This document shows positions 1 to 9,741 of a stretch of DNA of 64,000 nucleotides, piece after piece. The notes beneath the pieces are model-generated. The model was not told where the DNA came from, did not search any database, and was given only the letters and a program-made list of their open reading frames with translations. The stretch spans positions 744,001 through 808,000 of the forward strand of contig NZ_JBGCUN010000001.1 of assembly GCF_041103235.1 (NCBI RefSeq), in the 5' to 3' direction. The stretch comes from Yoonia sp. R2331. Lineage in GTDB: Bacteria; Pseudomonadota; Alphaproteobacteria; Rhodobacterales; Rhodobacteraceae. Within the stretch, counting starts at the first letter, position 1, and each line of letters starts with the position of its first letter. Made by a program: the position numbers and the translations under genes.

Positions 1-1149
1 CGCCAGATCACTGCCAGCCTGGGCGGCGTGGCCAACGGTTTCCCCCGTGAGGCCGGGTTTGACATCACGGTGGCGTCCGAGGTCATGGCGATCCTGTGTC
101 TGGCGCTGAACCTTGAAGACCTACAAAAACGTCTGGGCGACATCATCGTGGCCTATCGTCGCGACCGCACCCCGGTCTACTGCCGCGACATCAAGGCCGA
201 CGGTGCCATGACCGTTCTGCTGAAAGACGCGATGCAGCCAAACCTTGTGCAAACACTGGAAAACAACCCGGCCTTTGTGCACGGTGGGCCATTTGCGAAC
301 ATCGCGCATGGCTGTAACTCTGTCACAGCGACTACCACGGCGCTGAAGGTTGCGGACTATGTGGTGACCGAGGCGGGGTTTGGCGCTGATTTGGGCGCCG
401 AAAAGTTCATGAACATCAAGTGCCGCAAGGCCGGCATTGCGCCGTCTTGCGTGGTGGTTGTGGCAACAGTGCGTGCCATGAAGATGAACGGCGGCGTGGC
501 CAAGGCAGACCTTGGGGCTGAGAATGTCGACGCGGTGACCGCAGGCTGCCCGAACCTTGGGCGTCACATCGAGAACGTCAAATCATTCGGCGTGCCAGTG
601 GTCGTGGCGATCAACCACTTTGTCACCGACACCGACGCCGAAGTTCAGGCGGTCAAGGATTTCGTCGAAAGTCAGGGGTCTGAGGCGATCTTGTGCAAGC
701 ACTGGGCGCATGGGTCCGAAGGGACCAGGGATCTCGCGACCCGCGTGGCCGAGATTGCCGATCAGGACAGCGCGAATTTTGCGCCGATCTATGGCGATGA
801 TCTGGGCCTGTTTGAAAAGATCGACACGATCGCCAAGCGCATCTACCGCGCTGATGAGGTGATTGCGGACAAAAAGATCCGCGATCAGTTGCGCGCGTGG
901 GAGGAGCAGGGTTATGGCAACCTGCCCGTGTGTATGGCGAAAACGCAGTACTCATTCTCGACCGATCCCGCGTTGCGTGGTGCGCCAACGGGCCACGCGG
1001 TTCCGATCCGTGAAGTGCGGCTTTCTGCCGGGGCCGGTTTTGTCGTTGCCATCTGCGGTGAGATCATGACCATGCCGGGCCTGCCGCGCGTGCCTTCGGC
1101 GGAGGCCATCATGCTGAACGCGGACGGCCAGATCGAAGGCTTGTTCTAG
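1..1149 (+). CDS. fhs: Formate--tetrahydrofolate ligase, C-terminal part (5' end outside window)
   Basis: ATP-dependent cytoplasmic enzyme that joins formate to tetrahydrofolate to give 10-formyl-THF. The reading frame is open from base 1, so about 382 residues of the usual ~555 are present. Family signatures are clear: [17 protein letters not shown] at about bases 270-320 and the [15 protein letters not shown] stretch at about 450-495, with the expected C-terminus ending in IEGLF. folD follows 107 bases downstream on the same strand, so the pair covers interconversion of formate and methylene-THF. In roseobacters these genes usually serve C1 oxidation and biosynthesis; that use is inferred here. 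The start codon and the ATP-binding region lie outside the window. Confidence 0.96.
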   Translation, partial: RQITASLGGVANGFPREAGFDITVASEVMAILCLALNLEDLQKRLGDIIVAYRRDRTPVYCRDIKADGAMTVLLKDAMQPNLVQTLENNPAFVHGGPFANIAHGCNSVTATTTALKVADYVVTEAGFGADLGAEKFMNIKCRKAGIAPSCVVVVATVRAMKMNGGVAKADLGAENVDAVTAGCPNLGRHIENVKSFGVPVVVAINHFVTDTDAEVQAVKDFVESQGSEAILCKHWAHGSEGTRDLATRVAEIADQDSANFAPIYGDDLGLFEKIDTIAKRIYRADEVIADKKIRDQLRAWEEQGYGNLPVCMAKTQYSFSTDPALRGAPTGHAVPIREVRLSAGAGFVVAICGEIMTMPGLPRVPSAEAIMLNADGQIEGLF

Positions 1150-1168
1150 GGTCCGACGCGCGCCGCTC

Positions 1169-1190
1169 TTGCCCCCCGTTTGGGGGGCAA
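1169..1190 (+). terminator. G/C-rich hairpin behind fhs
   Basis: Nine-base perfect stem TTGCCCCCC/GGGGGGCAA with a GTTT loop, 20 bases after the fhs stop. No T-tract follows directly, so it may act only as an RNA-stabilising or weak terminator structure. Confidence 0.4.
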
Positions 1191-1199
1191 AACGCCCCG

Positions 1200-1253
1200 C
1201 CCGCCGTCTCGGAAGGTCACCTCCGGCGGGCATATTTTTATTCGGAAGAAAGA
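1200..1253 (+). repeat. Intergenic CTCCGGCGGG-type element with hairpin and T-run
   Basis: CCCGCCG (1200-1206) pairs with CGGCGGG (1224-1230) and is followed by CATATTTTTATT and GGAAGAAAGA. Similar elements lie at 18979-19028, 55660-55695 and, inverted, at 55823-55850. The position behind a gene and the T-run fit a rho-independent terminator; the downstream AGAA part is also close to the folD ribosome-binding region. Confidence 0.5.
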
Positions 1254-1256
1254 CTG

Positions 1257-2150
1257 ATGACAGCGACAGTGATTGACGGAAAGGCCTTTGCGGCCACGGT
1301 GCGGGGCAAGGTGGCGGACCACGTTGCGCGGCTAAAGGAAGAACACGGGATCGTGCCCGGCCTGGCCGTTGTTTTGGTCGGTGAAGACCCCGCCAGCCAG
1401 GTTTACGTGCGAAACAAGGGCAAGCAGACGCTTGAGGTTGGCATGGCCTCTTTCGAGCACAAGCTGGATGTGGCGACCTCGCAAGAGGATCTGTTGGAAT
1501 TGATTGAACAGTTGAACAACGATCCGGCCGTGCACGGCATTCTGTGCCAACTGCCGGTGCCAGACCATATTGACGGCGACACGATCCTGAATGCGATTGA
1601 CCCGGCCAAGGACGTGGATGGGTTTCATATCTCGAACGTCGGTCTTTTGGGGACCGGACAGAAAAGCATGGTGCCTTGTACGCCGCTGGGTTGCTTGATG
1701 ATGCTGCGAGATCATCACGGGTCTTTGTCGGGAATGAATGCGGTGGTGATCGGTCGGTCTAACATTGTGGGCAAGCCGATGGCGCAATTGCTGTTGAATG
1801 ACAGCTGCACAGTGACGATTGCCCATTCGCGCACGGCGGATTTGCCGGGTGTTGTGCGTCAGGCGGATATCGTTGTGGCGGCGGTAGGGCGGCCACAGAT
1901 GGTGCCGGGCGACTGGATCAAAGAGGGTGCGACGGTGATTGATGTGGGCATCAATCGGATCGACAAGCCAGAAGGTGGTACACGTTTGGTCGGGGATGTG
2001 GACTATGACAGCTGTGCCGCTGTGGCTGGTGCCATCACACCGGTGCCAGGTGGTGTGGGGCCGATGACAATTGCCTGTCTGCTGGCCAACACTGTCACCG
2101 CCTGTTGCCGTGCCAATGGTCTGGCTGAACCCGAGGGCCTGACCGCCTAA
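1257..2150 (+). CDS. folD: Bifunctional methylenetetrahydrofolate dehydrogenase / methenyltetrahydrofolate cyclohydrolase
   Basis: Converts 5,10-methylene-THF to 10-formyl-THF through methenyl-THF, using NADP+. The 297 residues match the family length. Visible motifs: the YVRNKGK segment with the catalytic lysine (around residue 50-56), [15 protein letters not shown] in the nucleotide-binding domain (around 165-180), and [16 protein letters not shown] near the C-terminus. It is the natural partner of the upstream fhs. The stop codon TAA overlaps the stop of the convergent pdeM gene (CTAA), leaving no intergenic space. Confidence 0.97.
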   Translation: MTATVIDGKAFAATVRGKVADHVARLKEEHGIVPGLAVVLVGEDPASQVYVRNKGKQTLEVGMASFEHKLDVATSQEDLLELIEQLNNDPAVHGILCQLPVPDHIDGDTILNAIDPAKDVDGFHISNVGLLGTGQKSMVPCTPLGCLMMLRDHHGSLSGMNAVVIGRSNIVGKPMAQLLLNDSCTVTIAHSRTADLPGVVRQADIVVAAVGRPQMVPGDWIKEGATVIDVGINRIDKPEGGTRLVGDVDYDSCAAVAGAITPVPGGVGPMTIACLLANTVTACCRANGLAEPEGLTA

Positions 2151-2806
2151 AACGTTGCCGCCAAGGGCACGGGCATAGCCCTTTTGCCGGTCAGCACGGC
2201 GGTTGCATCGGGTTGCATCAGCGATTGAAGCGCCGGGTGACTGGCGCGCAAACCGCCGGTGAAAGCGCCAAAGGCAGGCAGGATCACGCGTGCTGCGTCA
2301 ATCAGGAATGCCGGTCGCGCGCCGCCGCGCGACACACTGCATTTGGGGTGATAGTGACCTGAAATCTCGCCCTTGGTGCCTGGTATTGCAATGTGGCGAT
2401 AGATCAACGGGCAATCGGGTAGCTCACTCAGATGCTGCCCACCCAGATCAACGGGGCCGGGGTCGTGGTTGCCCTCTATCCAGATCCAATCGCGCCCGGC
2501 TTGTTGCCGAGCGAGTTGCATTTTTTCAACTTCATCAAGGCTGTTCGCCGCATCCAGGTCATCGAAACTATCACCTAAACAAACAACACGCTGTGGCATG
2601 AGGGTGTCCAGCAGTGTGTCGAGCTTGTCGAGCGTCGCGCGTGTTTCGTAGGGGGGGAGCATGATCCCGCGCCGCCGTGCGATGCGATCAGACTTGCCCA
2701 GATGCAGGTCAGAGACGGTCAACGTGCCGCTGTCAGGCGCCCAAAGCGCGCCAGTGGGCAGAGCGTGCAATGTGATGCCGGACAGGTTGAAAATATATGC
2801 GTTCAT
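2147..2806 (-). CDS. pdeM: Ligase-associated DNA damage response endonuclease PdeM (metallophosphoesterase)
   Basis: Calcineurin-like metallophosphoesterase of the PdeM group, thought to work in DNA repair with an Lhr-type helicase. Metal-binding motifs appear in order: [22 protein letters not shown] and GHYHPK. The ATG at 2806 ([10 protein letters not shown]) gives 219 residues and sits 43 bases after the lhr stop; an in-frame start at 2893 would overlap lhr and adds a non-homologous leader. The operon with lhr supports the assignment. The DNA ligase and exonuclease that often complete this cassette are not in the window. The gene converges on folD with overlapping stops. Confidence 0.87.
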   Translation of the reverse strand: MNAYIFNLSGITLHALPTGALWAPDSGTLTVSDLHLGKSDRIARRRGIMLPPYETRATLDKLDTLLDTLMPQRVVCLGDSFDDLDAANSLDEVEKMQLARQQAGRDWIWIEGNHDPGPVDLGGQHLSELPDCPLIYRHIAIPGTKGEISGHYHPKCSVSRGGARPAFLIDAARVILPAFGAFTGGLRASHPALQSLMQPDATAVLTGKRAMPVPLAATF

Positions 2807-2849
2807 GATCTGTTCTTGCTGCAGGCTTTGCCGCAAATCAACCATTTGT

Positions 2850-5291
2850 TTACCAACCAACGCGCCATTTCGGTTTTGTGCCGGGAACGTCAATGGTATT
2901 GAGGCCTGACGCCTCCATCAGCGCCTGGGTTTCGCGCTCGACGAGTAGTTCCCGCCCTTCGCCTTTGATCGGCACCCGGCCGACTTCCAGCATCAGTGGT
3001 GCGGCCAATGGCGTGACACGGTCACGGACGACATGGTCAAAGCGGCCTTCGGTTCTGGACAGCATTTCCTCGATCCGGCCCAAGTCAACCAGACCGCTCA
3101 GCGCCTCGTCCCTTGTGATGTCCAACATCAGATGATCCGGGTCATACTTCACCAGCGTTTCGTAAAGAATATCTGAACTGAATGTCGCTTGCCGTCCGGA
3201 TTTGCGGCTTTGCGGCAGGTTGCGTTCGATCAGCCCGGCGATCGTGGCGGCAGTGCGAAAGGTCTTTTTCATCACCGCATTGCCTTGCAACCACGTCTCG
3301 AACCCGTCGCGCAGAGCATCGGGCTGGATCAGCGGTGCAGGGTTGGTGACCGGATCAAGCCCCCAGATCATCGTGGCGTAATCGGTCGCCACAAAGCCAA
3401 GCGGGTTCAATGAGAGTTCTTCCATCCGCTGTGTTAGCAAAAGACCCAGCGTTTGCATGGCGTTACGCCCTGCAAAGCCGTAGAAAACCGTGTGCTGCTG
3501 GCCTTGATGTGGGAAACTTTCAACGAGGATGCGATCCGCCTCTGGCAATTTCGACAGGTCCCTTTGCAGGTTCAACCAATCACGCGTGTGATCGGGCAGG
3601 GCGTCCCAGTCGCCGCTTTCGATCATGCGCAGGATGCGGGCCTGAAGCTGGGTCGACGTGGCAAATTTGGTGCCCATGAAGGTGGCAATCTTGGGCTTTT
3701 TGGCGGCGTGGCGCGAGACTTCGACCGTTAATTCACGCAGGCCCTCGTAGCGAACAATCTTGCCGCCGATCAGGAATGTGTCACCGGGGGTCAGCGATGC
3801 GGCAAAGCCCTCTTCAATTTCGCCCAGCGGCTTGAAGCTGCCCTTGTAGCGGACTTTCAGTGTGTCGGTGTCCTGAATCGTGCCGATGTTCATGCGGATA
3901 TTGCGGCTGGCGCGGGGGTCGCGCAGGTGCCACAGGCCATTGGTTTCTTTCAACCTTTTCCATTTGTCATAAGCGCGCAGTGCGTAGCCACCGGTGGCGC
4001 AAAAATCCAGACATTCATCAAACTGCGCGCGGGTAAGTTCTGCAAATGCACCAACGGTACGGACCTCGGCAAAGAGGTCATCCGCATCAAAGGGGCCTGC
4101 ACAGGCTGTGATAAGGATGTGTTGACACAACACATCACGGGGGCCGGGACCGGGCGGATCGCCGTCCAGATCTCCCGCCTTCGCGGCCTCCAAAGCGGCA
4201 ATACATTCAATGACTTCAAAGCGATTGGCGGGCACCAGCAATGCCTTGGATGGTGCGTTGTAGCGATGGTTGGCGCGGCCAATCCGCTGAATCAGGCGCT
4301 TGACGTTCTTGGGCGCGCCGATCTGGATCACCAGATCCACATCACCCCAGTCAATGCCAAGGTCCAGACTGCCGGTGCAGACGATGGCGCGCAGCTCTCC
4401 TCGGACCATTGCACCTTCGACATTGGCGCGCTGTTCACGCGACAGCGATCCGTGATGGATGCCGATGGGCAGGTCGTCGGTATTGGCAAGCCATAGATTA
4501 TGAAAGAAAATTTCCGCCTGGGCCCGCGTGTTGTGAAAGATCAGTGTGGTCTTGTGTTGCCGGACCTGTTCAAGCACCGCGGGGATGGCATAAGCCGCAC
4601 CGCCGCCCGACCAGGGCGGCTTTTCCGCGGTGACCAACATCGAAATATCAGGGTCTGGGCCGGGGTCCGCGTGCAGGATTTCACAGGGATCTGGGTTACA
4701 TGCCAATGACTTAGCGATCACAGCCGGGTCCTCGACCGTGGCAGACAGGCCGATGCGCCGCATATCCGGGGCCAGCCGTTGCAGTCGCCCTAAGGCCAGC
4801 ATCAGCTGATCGCCCCTTTTGCTTTCCTGCAGCGCGTGAATTTCGTCCACAATGACCCGCTGCAGGCCCTTGAACATGCGCGGCGCGTCCTCGTAAGAGG
4901 TTAATAACGCAAGGCTTTCCGGCGTCGTTAGTAGAATATGCGGCGGGTCCGCGCGCTGGCGTTTTTTTTGCGTGGCAGAGGTGTCGCCGGTGCGATCCTC
5001 GATCCGGATCGGCAGGTCCATTTCGTCGACCGGGGTGCGCAGGTTGCGTTTGATGTCAGCTGCTAATGCCTTGAGCGGGGAGACATAAAGCGTATGAATT
5101 CCAACATGTTGGCCATCCGCCAGCTCTGCCAATGTGGGCAGGAACCCGGCCAAAGTCTTGCCCCCGCCGGTGGGGGCGATCAGCAACAGCGCGGGGGCAT
5201 CCGCCCGATCCAGCATGTCCTGCTGATGCGGGTGAATTGACCAGCCACGGGCCGAAAACCAGTCAGAAAATTGGGGCGGCAAACCTGTCAT
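2850..5291 (-). CDS. lhr: Ligase-associated DNA damage response DEXH-box helicase (Lhr family)
   Basis: Superfamily 2 helicase of 813 residues. Walker A APTGGGKT lies at residues 39-46, the DEIH box near residue 147, and motif VI QRIGRANHR in the second RecA domain, followed by the winged-helix and DUF4175-like C-terminal half typical of short Lhr proteins. It is predicted to unwind or anneal nucleic acid during DNA repair. It forms a two-gene unit with pdeM downstream. No ATP-dependent ligase lies next to it, unlike the four-gene cassette known from other bacteria, so the partners are either elsewhere or absent. Confidence 0.92.
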   Translation of the reverse strand: MTGLPPQFSDWFSARGWSIHPHQQDMLDRADAPALLLIAPTGGGKTLAGFLPTLAELADGQHVGIHTLYVSPLKALAADIKRNLRTPVDEMDLPIRIEDRTGDTSATQKKRQRADPPHILLTTPESLALLTSYEDAPRMFKGLQRVIVDEIHALQESKRGDQLMLALGRLQRLAPDMRRIGLSATVEDPAVIAKSLACNPDPCEILHADPGPDPDISMLVTAEKPPWSGGGAAYAIPAVLEQVRQHKTTLIFHNTRAQAEIFFHNLWLANTDDLPIGIHHGSLSREQRANVEGAMVRGELRAIVCTGSLDLGIDWGDVDLVIQIGAPKNVKRLIQRIGRANHRYNAPSKALLVPANRFEVIECIAALEAAKAGDLDGDPPGPGPRDVLCQHILITACAGPFDADDLFAEVRTVGAFAELTRAQFDECLDFCATGGYALRAYDKWKRLKETNGLWHLRDPRASRNIRMNIGTIQDTDTLKVRYKGSFKPLGEIEEGFAASLTPGDTFLIGGKIVRYEGLRELTVEVSRHAAKKPKIATFMGTKFATSTQLQARILRMIESGDWDALPDHTRDWLNLQRDLSKLPEADRILVESFPHQGQQHTVFYGFAGRNAMQTLGLLLTQRMEELSLNPLGFVATDYATMIWGLDPVTNPAPLIQPDALRDGFETWLQGNAVMKKTFRTAATIAGLIERNLPQSRKSGRQATFSSDILYETLVKYDPDHLMLDITRDEALSGLVDLGRIEEMLSRTEGRFDHVVRDRVTPLAAPLMLEVGRVPIKGEGRELLVERETQALMEASGLNTIDVPGTKPKWRVGW

Positions 5292-5375
5292 GGACCATCA
5301 AAATGACGGAGCCACATCCCATACACAACCCATGCACTTGCCATGCATACGCAAATCTGAATGCGTGTTAATGCA

Positions 5376-6686
5376 TCAGCGCACGATGTCTTCTTCTTTG
5401 ACGAACATGTTGTTCCATGCGCGGTCAATCAATTCAGGGGACATGTGGTAGGGTTTCCCCTCGAACTCGCAAATCGCAATCATCTGGTCGATCAAAAAGA
5501 TCGGCTGATAATTCGCATAGACGTTGTCGATTTCGGGGTAGCGGTTGTTTAGCAGATGGACCAGCGTCGCTTCGTCCAGCGGCATCTTGCGCTTGCGTGC
5601 GACCATCGCGAAAATCTTCAAGAAATCCGCCTGACAGGGGCCATCAATTTTGATCTTGTAGAAAATCCGGCGCAGCGCGGCCATGTCGAAGATCGCGTTG
5701 GGGTGGAAGTTGGTCGAAAAGATCACCAGCGTGTCAAAAGGCACCTCGAACTTTTCGCCCGATTGCAGGGCCAGAATATCCTTGTTCTCTTCCAGCGGCA
5801 CAATCCAGCGGTTCACCAGTGACTGTGGCGGCTCGGCCTGACGGCCCAAGTCGTCCACGATAAAGATGCCGCCGGTCGACTTCATCTGCAGCGGGGCCTG
5901 ATAGGTCCGCGCGACCGGGTTATAAACAAGGTCGAGCATTTCCAGGGACAATTCACCGCCCGTAATCACGGTCGGACGTTCGCATCGCACATAGCGGGTG
6001 TCAAAACGGCCCGTGGTGCGGCGCAGCGAATTGGCATCTTGCGCCTCTTCCTCTGCCGCGTTGTGTACAATCGGGTCATAGACCGTGATCACCTGACCGG
6101 AGTATTCCACGGCGCGGGGCACATAGATCTTGTCGCCCAACGCGTCGCGAATACCATTCGAGATCGAGGATTTCCCGTTGCCCGGCGGGCCGTACATCAA
6201 GATCGAACGGCCAGCGCCCACCGCGGGGCCAAGATTGTCCAGCAGGTCATCGGGCAGGATCAAGTGACCCATTGCTGACAACAGCTGATCCTTGGTGATG
6301 TGGATGTTGCGGATCGACTGACGCTTGATCTGTTCGTGATAAATCGATAATGGCACCGGCATGGCGCCAAAATACTCTGACTGGCGCAGCGCATCCTGGG
6401 CACGGGATTTCCCGGCATCGGTCAGCTGATAACCCATCTCATTGCCGTTGTTGGCATTCAGCGTGCCTGTCGCCTCTAGCAGCAGTTGCCCGCGCGCCAT
6501 ATCGACCAATTCCTGTGTGACCGGGATCGGCAGGCAGATCGCCTTGGCGATGTCGGACACCATGTTGAAGTTCATCCGATACATCGTCTTGATCAGAATA
6601 TCGCGCATCATCGCCAGAGGCAGACGCATACCATCAAGGCCCTTGGGGGCGGGGGGCGCCATAACGCCGGTGGTTTCCATGTTCAT
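5376..6686 (-). CDS. AAA+ ATPase downstream of the Tad pilus genes
   Basis: Cytoplasmic AAA+ ATPase of 436 residues. Residues 1-100 resemble a winged-helix-type domain, followed by Walker A YGPPGNGKSS (about 165-174), Walker B FIVDDLG (275-281) and a sensor-1-like STNFHP (about 320). The start at 6686 (MNMETTG) is preferred over an in-frame start at 6758, whose leader looks non-coding. It lies 114 bases after cpaA in the same orientation and so may be read through from the pilus operon. I cannot name its substrate. It is not one of the standard Tad components (TadA is encoded at 10713-12149). A chaperone or remodelling role in pilus assembly is inference from position. Confidence 0.8.
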   Translation of the reverse strand: MNMETTGVMAPPAPKGLDGMRLPLAMMRDILIKTMYRMNFNMVSDIAKAICLPIPVTQELVDMARGQLLLEATGTLNANNGNEMGYQLTDAGKSRAQDALRQSEYFGAMPVPLSIYHEQIKRQSIRNIHITKDQLLSAMGHLILPDDLLDNLGPAVGAGRSILMYGPPGNGKSSISNGIRDALGDKIYVPRAVEYSGQVITVYDPIVHNAAEEEAQDANSLRRTTGRFDTRYVRCERPTVITGGELSLEMLDLVYNPVARTYQAPLQMKSTGGIFIVDDLGRQAEPPQSLVNRWIVPLEENKDILALQSGEKFEVPFDTLVIFSTNFHPNAIFDMAALRRIFYKIKIDGPCQADFLKIFAMVARKRKMPLDEATLVHLLNNRYPEIDNVYANYQPIFLIDQMIAICEFEGKPYHMSPELIDRAWNNMFVKEEDIVR

Positions 6687-6800
6687 CGTCTGTCGCCTGT
6701 CACTGATTGGTCCATTGCACGGTGGATTGACCGCATTCCGGCACAAAAGAGCAGGCATTTATGGCGAAATGATGGACGAAAGGCTGAATTGCTGGGGCAG

Positions 6801-7292
6801 TCAGCGGGTCAGCAGCACGATTAGCAGATACAGGATCAGCGTCATCCCAAGGGGATAGCCCATCGGAAAGCGCTTGCCCTGTTGCCAGCTTTCCCAATGC
6901 GGCACAGCACGGCGCAAGGGCGAGTATTTGGCAGCCCGGTGGGTCACATAGGCTGCCAGCAAGGCGGCGGGGAACAAAAAAAGTATCAACCGCAGATCCG
7001 CGATGGCGATATAGGGGGCAGCGGCGGCGATGAATTTACTGTCGCCCGCGCCCATCACCCGCGCGGCATTCAGCGCAATGCCCGCAATCAGCATCACCGC
7101 GTAGTGGGCAAAGCCCCAGAGATAAAGGTCAAATGGCAGGGCGATAAAGCCCAGAATGATATAGCTGGCGGCCAAGCCATCGGTCGCCAGATTGGGGATC
7201 TTCATGCGCGACAAGTCGCTGTAAATGCTGAATAATCCGAAAGGAACGGCCGCCAGCAGAAACCAGCCGGCGGCACTGGCAGTCAGGCCCAT
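6801..7292 (-). CDS. cpaA: Prepilin peptidase CpaA/TadV (A24 family)
   Basis: Inner-membrane aspartic protease that cleaves the leader of Flp prepilins. The 163-residue protein is strongly hydrophobic with about five membrane segments. The two catalytic aspartates are visible in SDLSRMKIPN (about residue 26) and in the GxGD motif GAGDSK (about residue 83). Its length fits the short CpaA/TadV type that lacks the methylase domain. It is separated by 4 bases from the upstream TPR lipoprotein gene. Expected substrates are the three pilins at 16951-17809. Confidence 0.9.
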   Translation of the reverse strand: MGLTASAAGWFLLAAVPFGLFSIYSDLSRMKIPNLATDGLAASYIILGFIALPFDLYLWGFAHYAVMLIAGIALNAARVMGAGDSKFIAAAAPYIAIADLRLILFLFPAALLAAYVTHRAAKYSPLRRAVPHWESWQQGKRFPMGYPLGMTLILYLLIVLLTR

Positions 7293-7296
7293 GCGC

Positions 7297-8154
7297 CTAG
7301 TTCGTCACGTTCGCTTCAAGCGCGGCCAACGAGCGGCTCGCCTCTTCAAAGTGCTGCGGGTGCGTGTCGACCGCTTCGCGCAGGAGGCCTTTGCCGATCG
7401 TCACATCGTTCTGCTTAATCGCGGTCAGGGCCAGCGTGTGCAACAGTTGCGCGCGTTCGATCTGCGTCATCGGCACGACGGGCAGGTCATATTTGCGCTG
7501 TGCCCCACGGGCCAGCACAAGGTTGTTCTTGGCGGTGAAGATGCCGCCGTCCATGCGGATCGCATCGGTGAACAAGCGCTCGGCCCCGGTGTAATCACCG
7601 CGGGTCAACTTGGAATAGCCCCAGTTATTCAGCACGCCCGCAGGCGTGGTGGTCAGCCCTGCAGCTGTTTCATAAAAGCTGTCGGCCTTGTCCCATTGTT
7701 CCTTGCTGTCGGCGACCATCGCCTCCAACCGGTAACGCTTAAACGTCTCGTGGGTCGGCGGGATCGTGTTCAGCATCGTCGCGGCTTCGTCCCAGCGGTT
7801 GGTGCGGATCAGCGCATCGGCCAGTTCAACCCGGTCGTCGTGGTTGCTGTCGCTGCGTGCGATCACGTTTTCCCATGCCTCGACCGCGTCAGCGGGACGC
7901 TTGGCACGCACAAGGCTTTTGGCCAAACCGCGTTGCAGGTCAATGCGTTCGGGTTCTTTGGCGGCGGACCCCTGGAAATAGGTGACGGCGGCGGCCGGGT
8001 CGCCCACGGTCAGCATCACATCATTCAGATTGGTTTCATCAACAACGTTCATGTCCTGTAGCGCACGTTCAACCTGTGCGTCGCCGGATTTTTCACATGC
8101 CGAAAGGGCCACAAGGGCGGCCATCAAGGATGACATCACGATAGGGTGGCGCAT
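7297..8154 (-). CDS. TPR lipoprotein, TadD-like (second copy)
   Basis: Predicted lipoprotein of 285 residues: a short hydrophobic N-terminus ends in the lipobox LSAC at residue 19, followed by helical tetratricopeptide repeats over most of the length (for example around residues 50-230). TadD/RcpB-type proteins help secretin assembly in Tad systems. Two TadD-like genes in tandem, this one and 8182-8745, are common in Rhodobacterales tad loci. Which copy is the functional TadD cannot be decided by eye. Confidence 0.8.
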   Translation of the reverse strand: MRHPIVMSSLMAALVALSACEKSGDAQVERALQDMNVVDETNLNDVMLTVGDPAAAVTYFQGSAAKEPERIDLQRGLAKSLVRAKRPADAVEAWENVIARSDSNHDDRVELADALIRTNRWDEAATMLNTIPPTHETFKRYRLEAMVADSKEQWDKADSFYETAAGLTTTPAGVLNNWGYSKLTRGDYTGAERLFTDAIRMDGGIFTAKNNLVLARGAQRKYDLPVVPMTQIERAQLLHTLALTAIKQNDVTIGKGLLREAVDTHPQHFEEASRSLAALEANVTN

Positions 8155-8181
8155 TTTTGCGTCCTTTGCTGCTCTCTGCCT

Positions 8182-8745
8182 TCAAAGATCGGTCAGGATC
8201 ACAAAGTCGCCTGTGCCCCGCCGTACCAGTTTTGGTCCCTGGTTTTGTTGTGGATCAACATAAAACGGATCTTCGAGTTTGGCGAGCGCGAGGGCCAGGT
8301 TCTGTCGGATTTGGTCGGAATTCCCGTTATCCGTTGCAAAGGCGCGACGGAAAACCTCGACCGCTTCGGCATATTCGCGTTTTTCAAGCAGGATCACGCC
8401 CAGATTGTTCCATGCGGCCGGAAAATCGGGGGCTTCCTCGGTCGCGCGACGCAGCAGGCGCTCCGCCTGACCTAACCGCCCAAGTTTCAGGTTCGCAGAG
8501 CCAAGCGCCGACATCGTGTCAACATTCAGCCCCTGTTGGGCGGCGGCGCGGGTATAGGCGCGCAAGGCCAGCTCGTACTCACCCGCTGCCATCAGGCGAT
8601 GCCCAACGATGAGCCCGTCCACGTCGCTCGTCCCCGCCACGCCCGGTGCGCCGACTGCGTCGTTCGACGCACCAAAGCCGCCTGTAGAACAGGCGGCCAA
8701 GGTCAGGATCAGGGCCATGGCGATGATCGCCCGGCATTGTTGCAT
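8182..8745 (-). CDS. tadD: TPR lipoprotein, TadD-like (first copy)
   Basis: Predicted lipoprotein of 187 residues with lipobox LAAC (cysteine at about residue 19) and three to four TPR units (about residues 50-150). TadD proteins are outer-membrane-attached and act with the secretin of the Flp pilus machine. The gene starts 7 bases after the tadC stop, so it is in the same operon. The shorter length is closer to classical TadD than the neighbouring 285-residue paralogue. Confidence 0.82.
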   Translation of the reverse strand: MQQCRAIIAMALILTLAACSTGGFGASNDAVGAPGVAGTSDVDGLIVGHRLMAAGEYELALRAYTRAAAQQGLNVDTMSALGSANLKLGRLGQAERLLRRATEEAPDFPAAWNNLGVILLEKREYAEAVEVFRRAFATDNGNSDQIRQNLALALAKLEDPFYVDPQQNQGPKLVRRGTGDFVILTDL

Positions 8746-8752
8746 GTGTTGC

Positions 8753-9730
8753 TTATCCCCCGCCCAGGTTCTGGGCGATGTTGTAGATCGAAGGTCCGAT
8801 CAGGATGAGCAGAAGCGGCGGCACCGTCAACATCATTGTGGCCAGCGTCATTTTGGTGGGCAGCTTGTTGGCGGCCTCTTCGGCACGCATCACCCGCTTG
8901 TCCCGCATTTCAGAGGCATAGACCCGCAGCGCATCGGCAATTGATGTACCAAACTGCTGCGACTGGATCAGCACGGTCACGAAGGAAGAGATATCCTGCA
9001 CACCGGCGCGTTCTGACAAATCACGCAGCACGCTGTCTTTGGCCTTACCGGCCTTCATCTCGTGGGCCACAATCTCAAACTCTTCGGCAAGCTCGGGGAA
9101 ACCCGATTTCAATTCGCGGCTCACCCGGATGATGGATTGATCCAGCGATTGACCCGCTTCCACACAGACCAGCATCAGATCAAGCGCGTCGGGGAAACCA
9201 TTGGTGATGTTTTCCTGACGGGTCGCCTGTCGACGGGTCACCCAATATTTCGGCAGCATATAGCCCACAACACCCGGCCCAAGGACCATCAGCATCATGT
9301 TCTGCTGGGTCACCTCGCCTTGCTGCATCTTGATCAGCAGGTAAGCAGCACCGCCAATCAGGCCTAGAATGCCCAGCGAGAACTGGAAGAAGTAATAGAA
9401 CCGGACTGCATTCGCGCTTTTGTAACCGGCCTGCATCAGCTTGAGCTTGATGGCCGAAAATTCCTCGGCATCTTGTGGTTCAAGAAAGTTGGAGTACTTT
9501 TCCAGCTTGTCCTTGCTTGTGGGGGTGCGCAGCTTTTCCGCCTTGCCGCTGGCCTTGACCGGACCGCGGTTGGCGGTCTTGAGCTTATCCAGCGGATCCG
9601 CCTCGCGCTTGAGCAGCACTGGCAGGGTCACAAGGATCATCACAATCCCAAGGAAACCGACCAAAAGCAGCGGGCCGCTTGGCCCCAGCATATCGGTGAT
9701 CATCGTGTTGATTTTATCGACAAATTCCAT
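8753..9730 (-). CDS. tadC: Tad pilus inner-membrane platform protein TadC (T2SS GspF domain)
   Basis: Polytopic inner-membrane protein of 325 residues. A membrane segment near the N-terminus (about residues 15-35), two in the middle (about 125-165) and one near the C-terminus (about 295-320) enclose a cytoplasmic GspF-type domain. TadB and TadC together form the platform on which the ATPase CpaF drives pilin polymerisation. It follows tadB after 11 bases. Confidence 0.93.
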   Translation of the reverse strand: MEFVDKINTMITDMLGPSGPLLLVGFLGIVMILVTLPVLLKREADPLDKLKTANRGPVKASGKAEKLRTPTSKDKLEKYSNFLEPQDAEEFSAIKLKLMQAGYKSANAVRFYYFFQFSLGILGLIGGAAYLLIKMQQGEVTQQNMMLMVLGPGVVGYMLPKYWVTRRQATRQENITNGFPDALDLMLVCVEAGQSLDQSIIRVSRELKSGFPELAEEFEIVAHEMKAGKAKDSVLRDLSERAGVQDISSFVTVLIQSQQFGTSIADALRVYASEMRDKRVMRAEEAANKLPTKMTLATMMLTVPPLLLILIGPSIYNIAQNLGGG

Positions 9731-9741
9731 GACGGATCACC

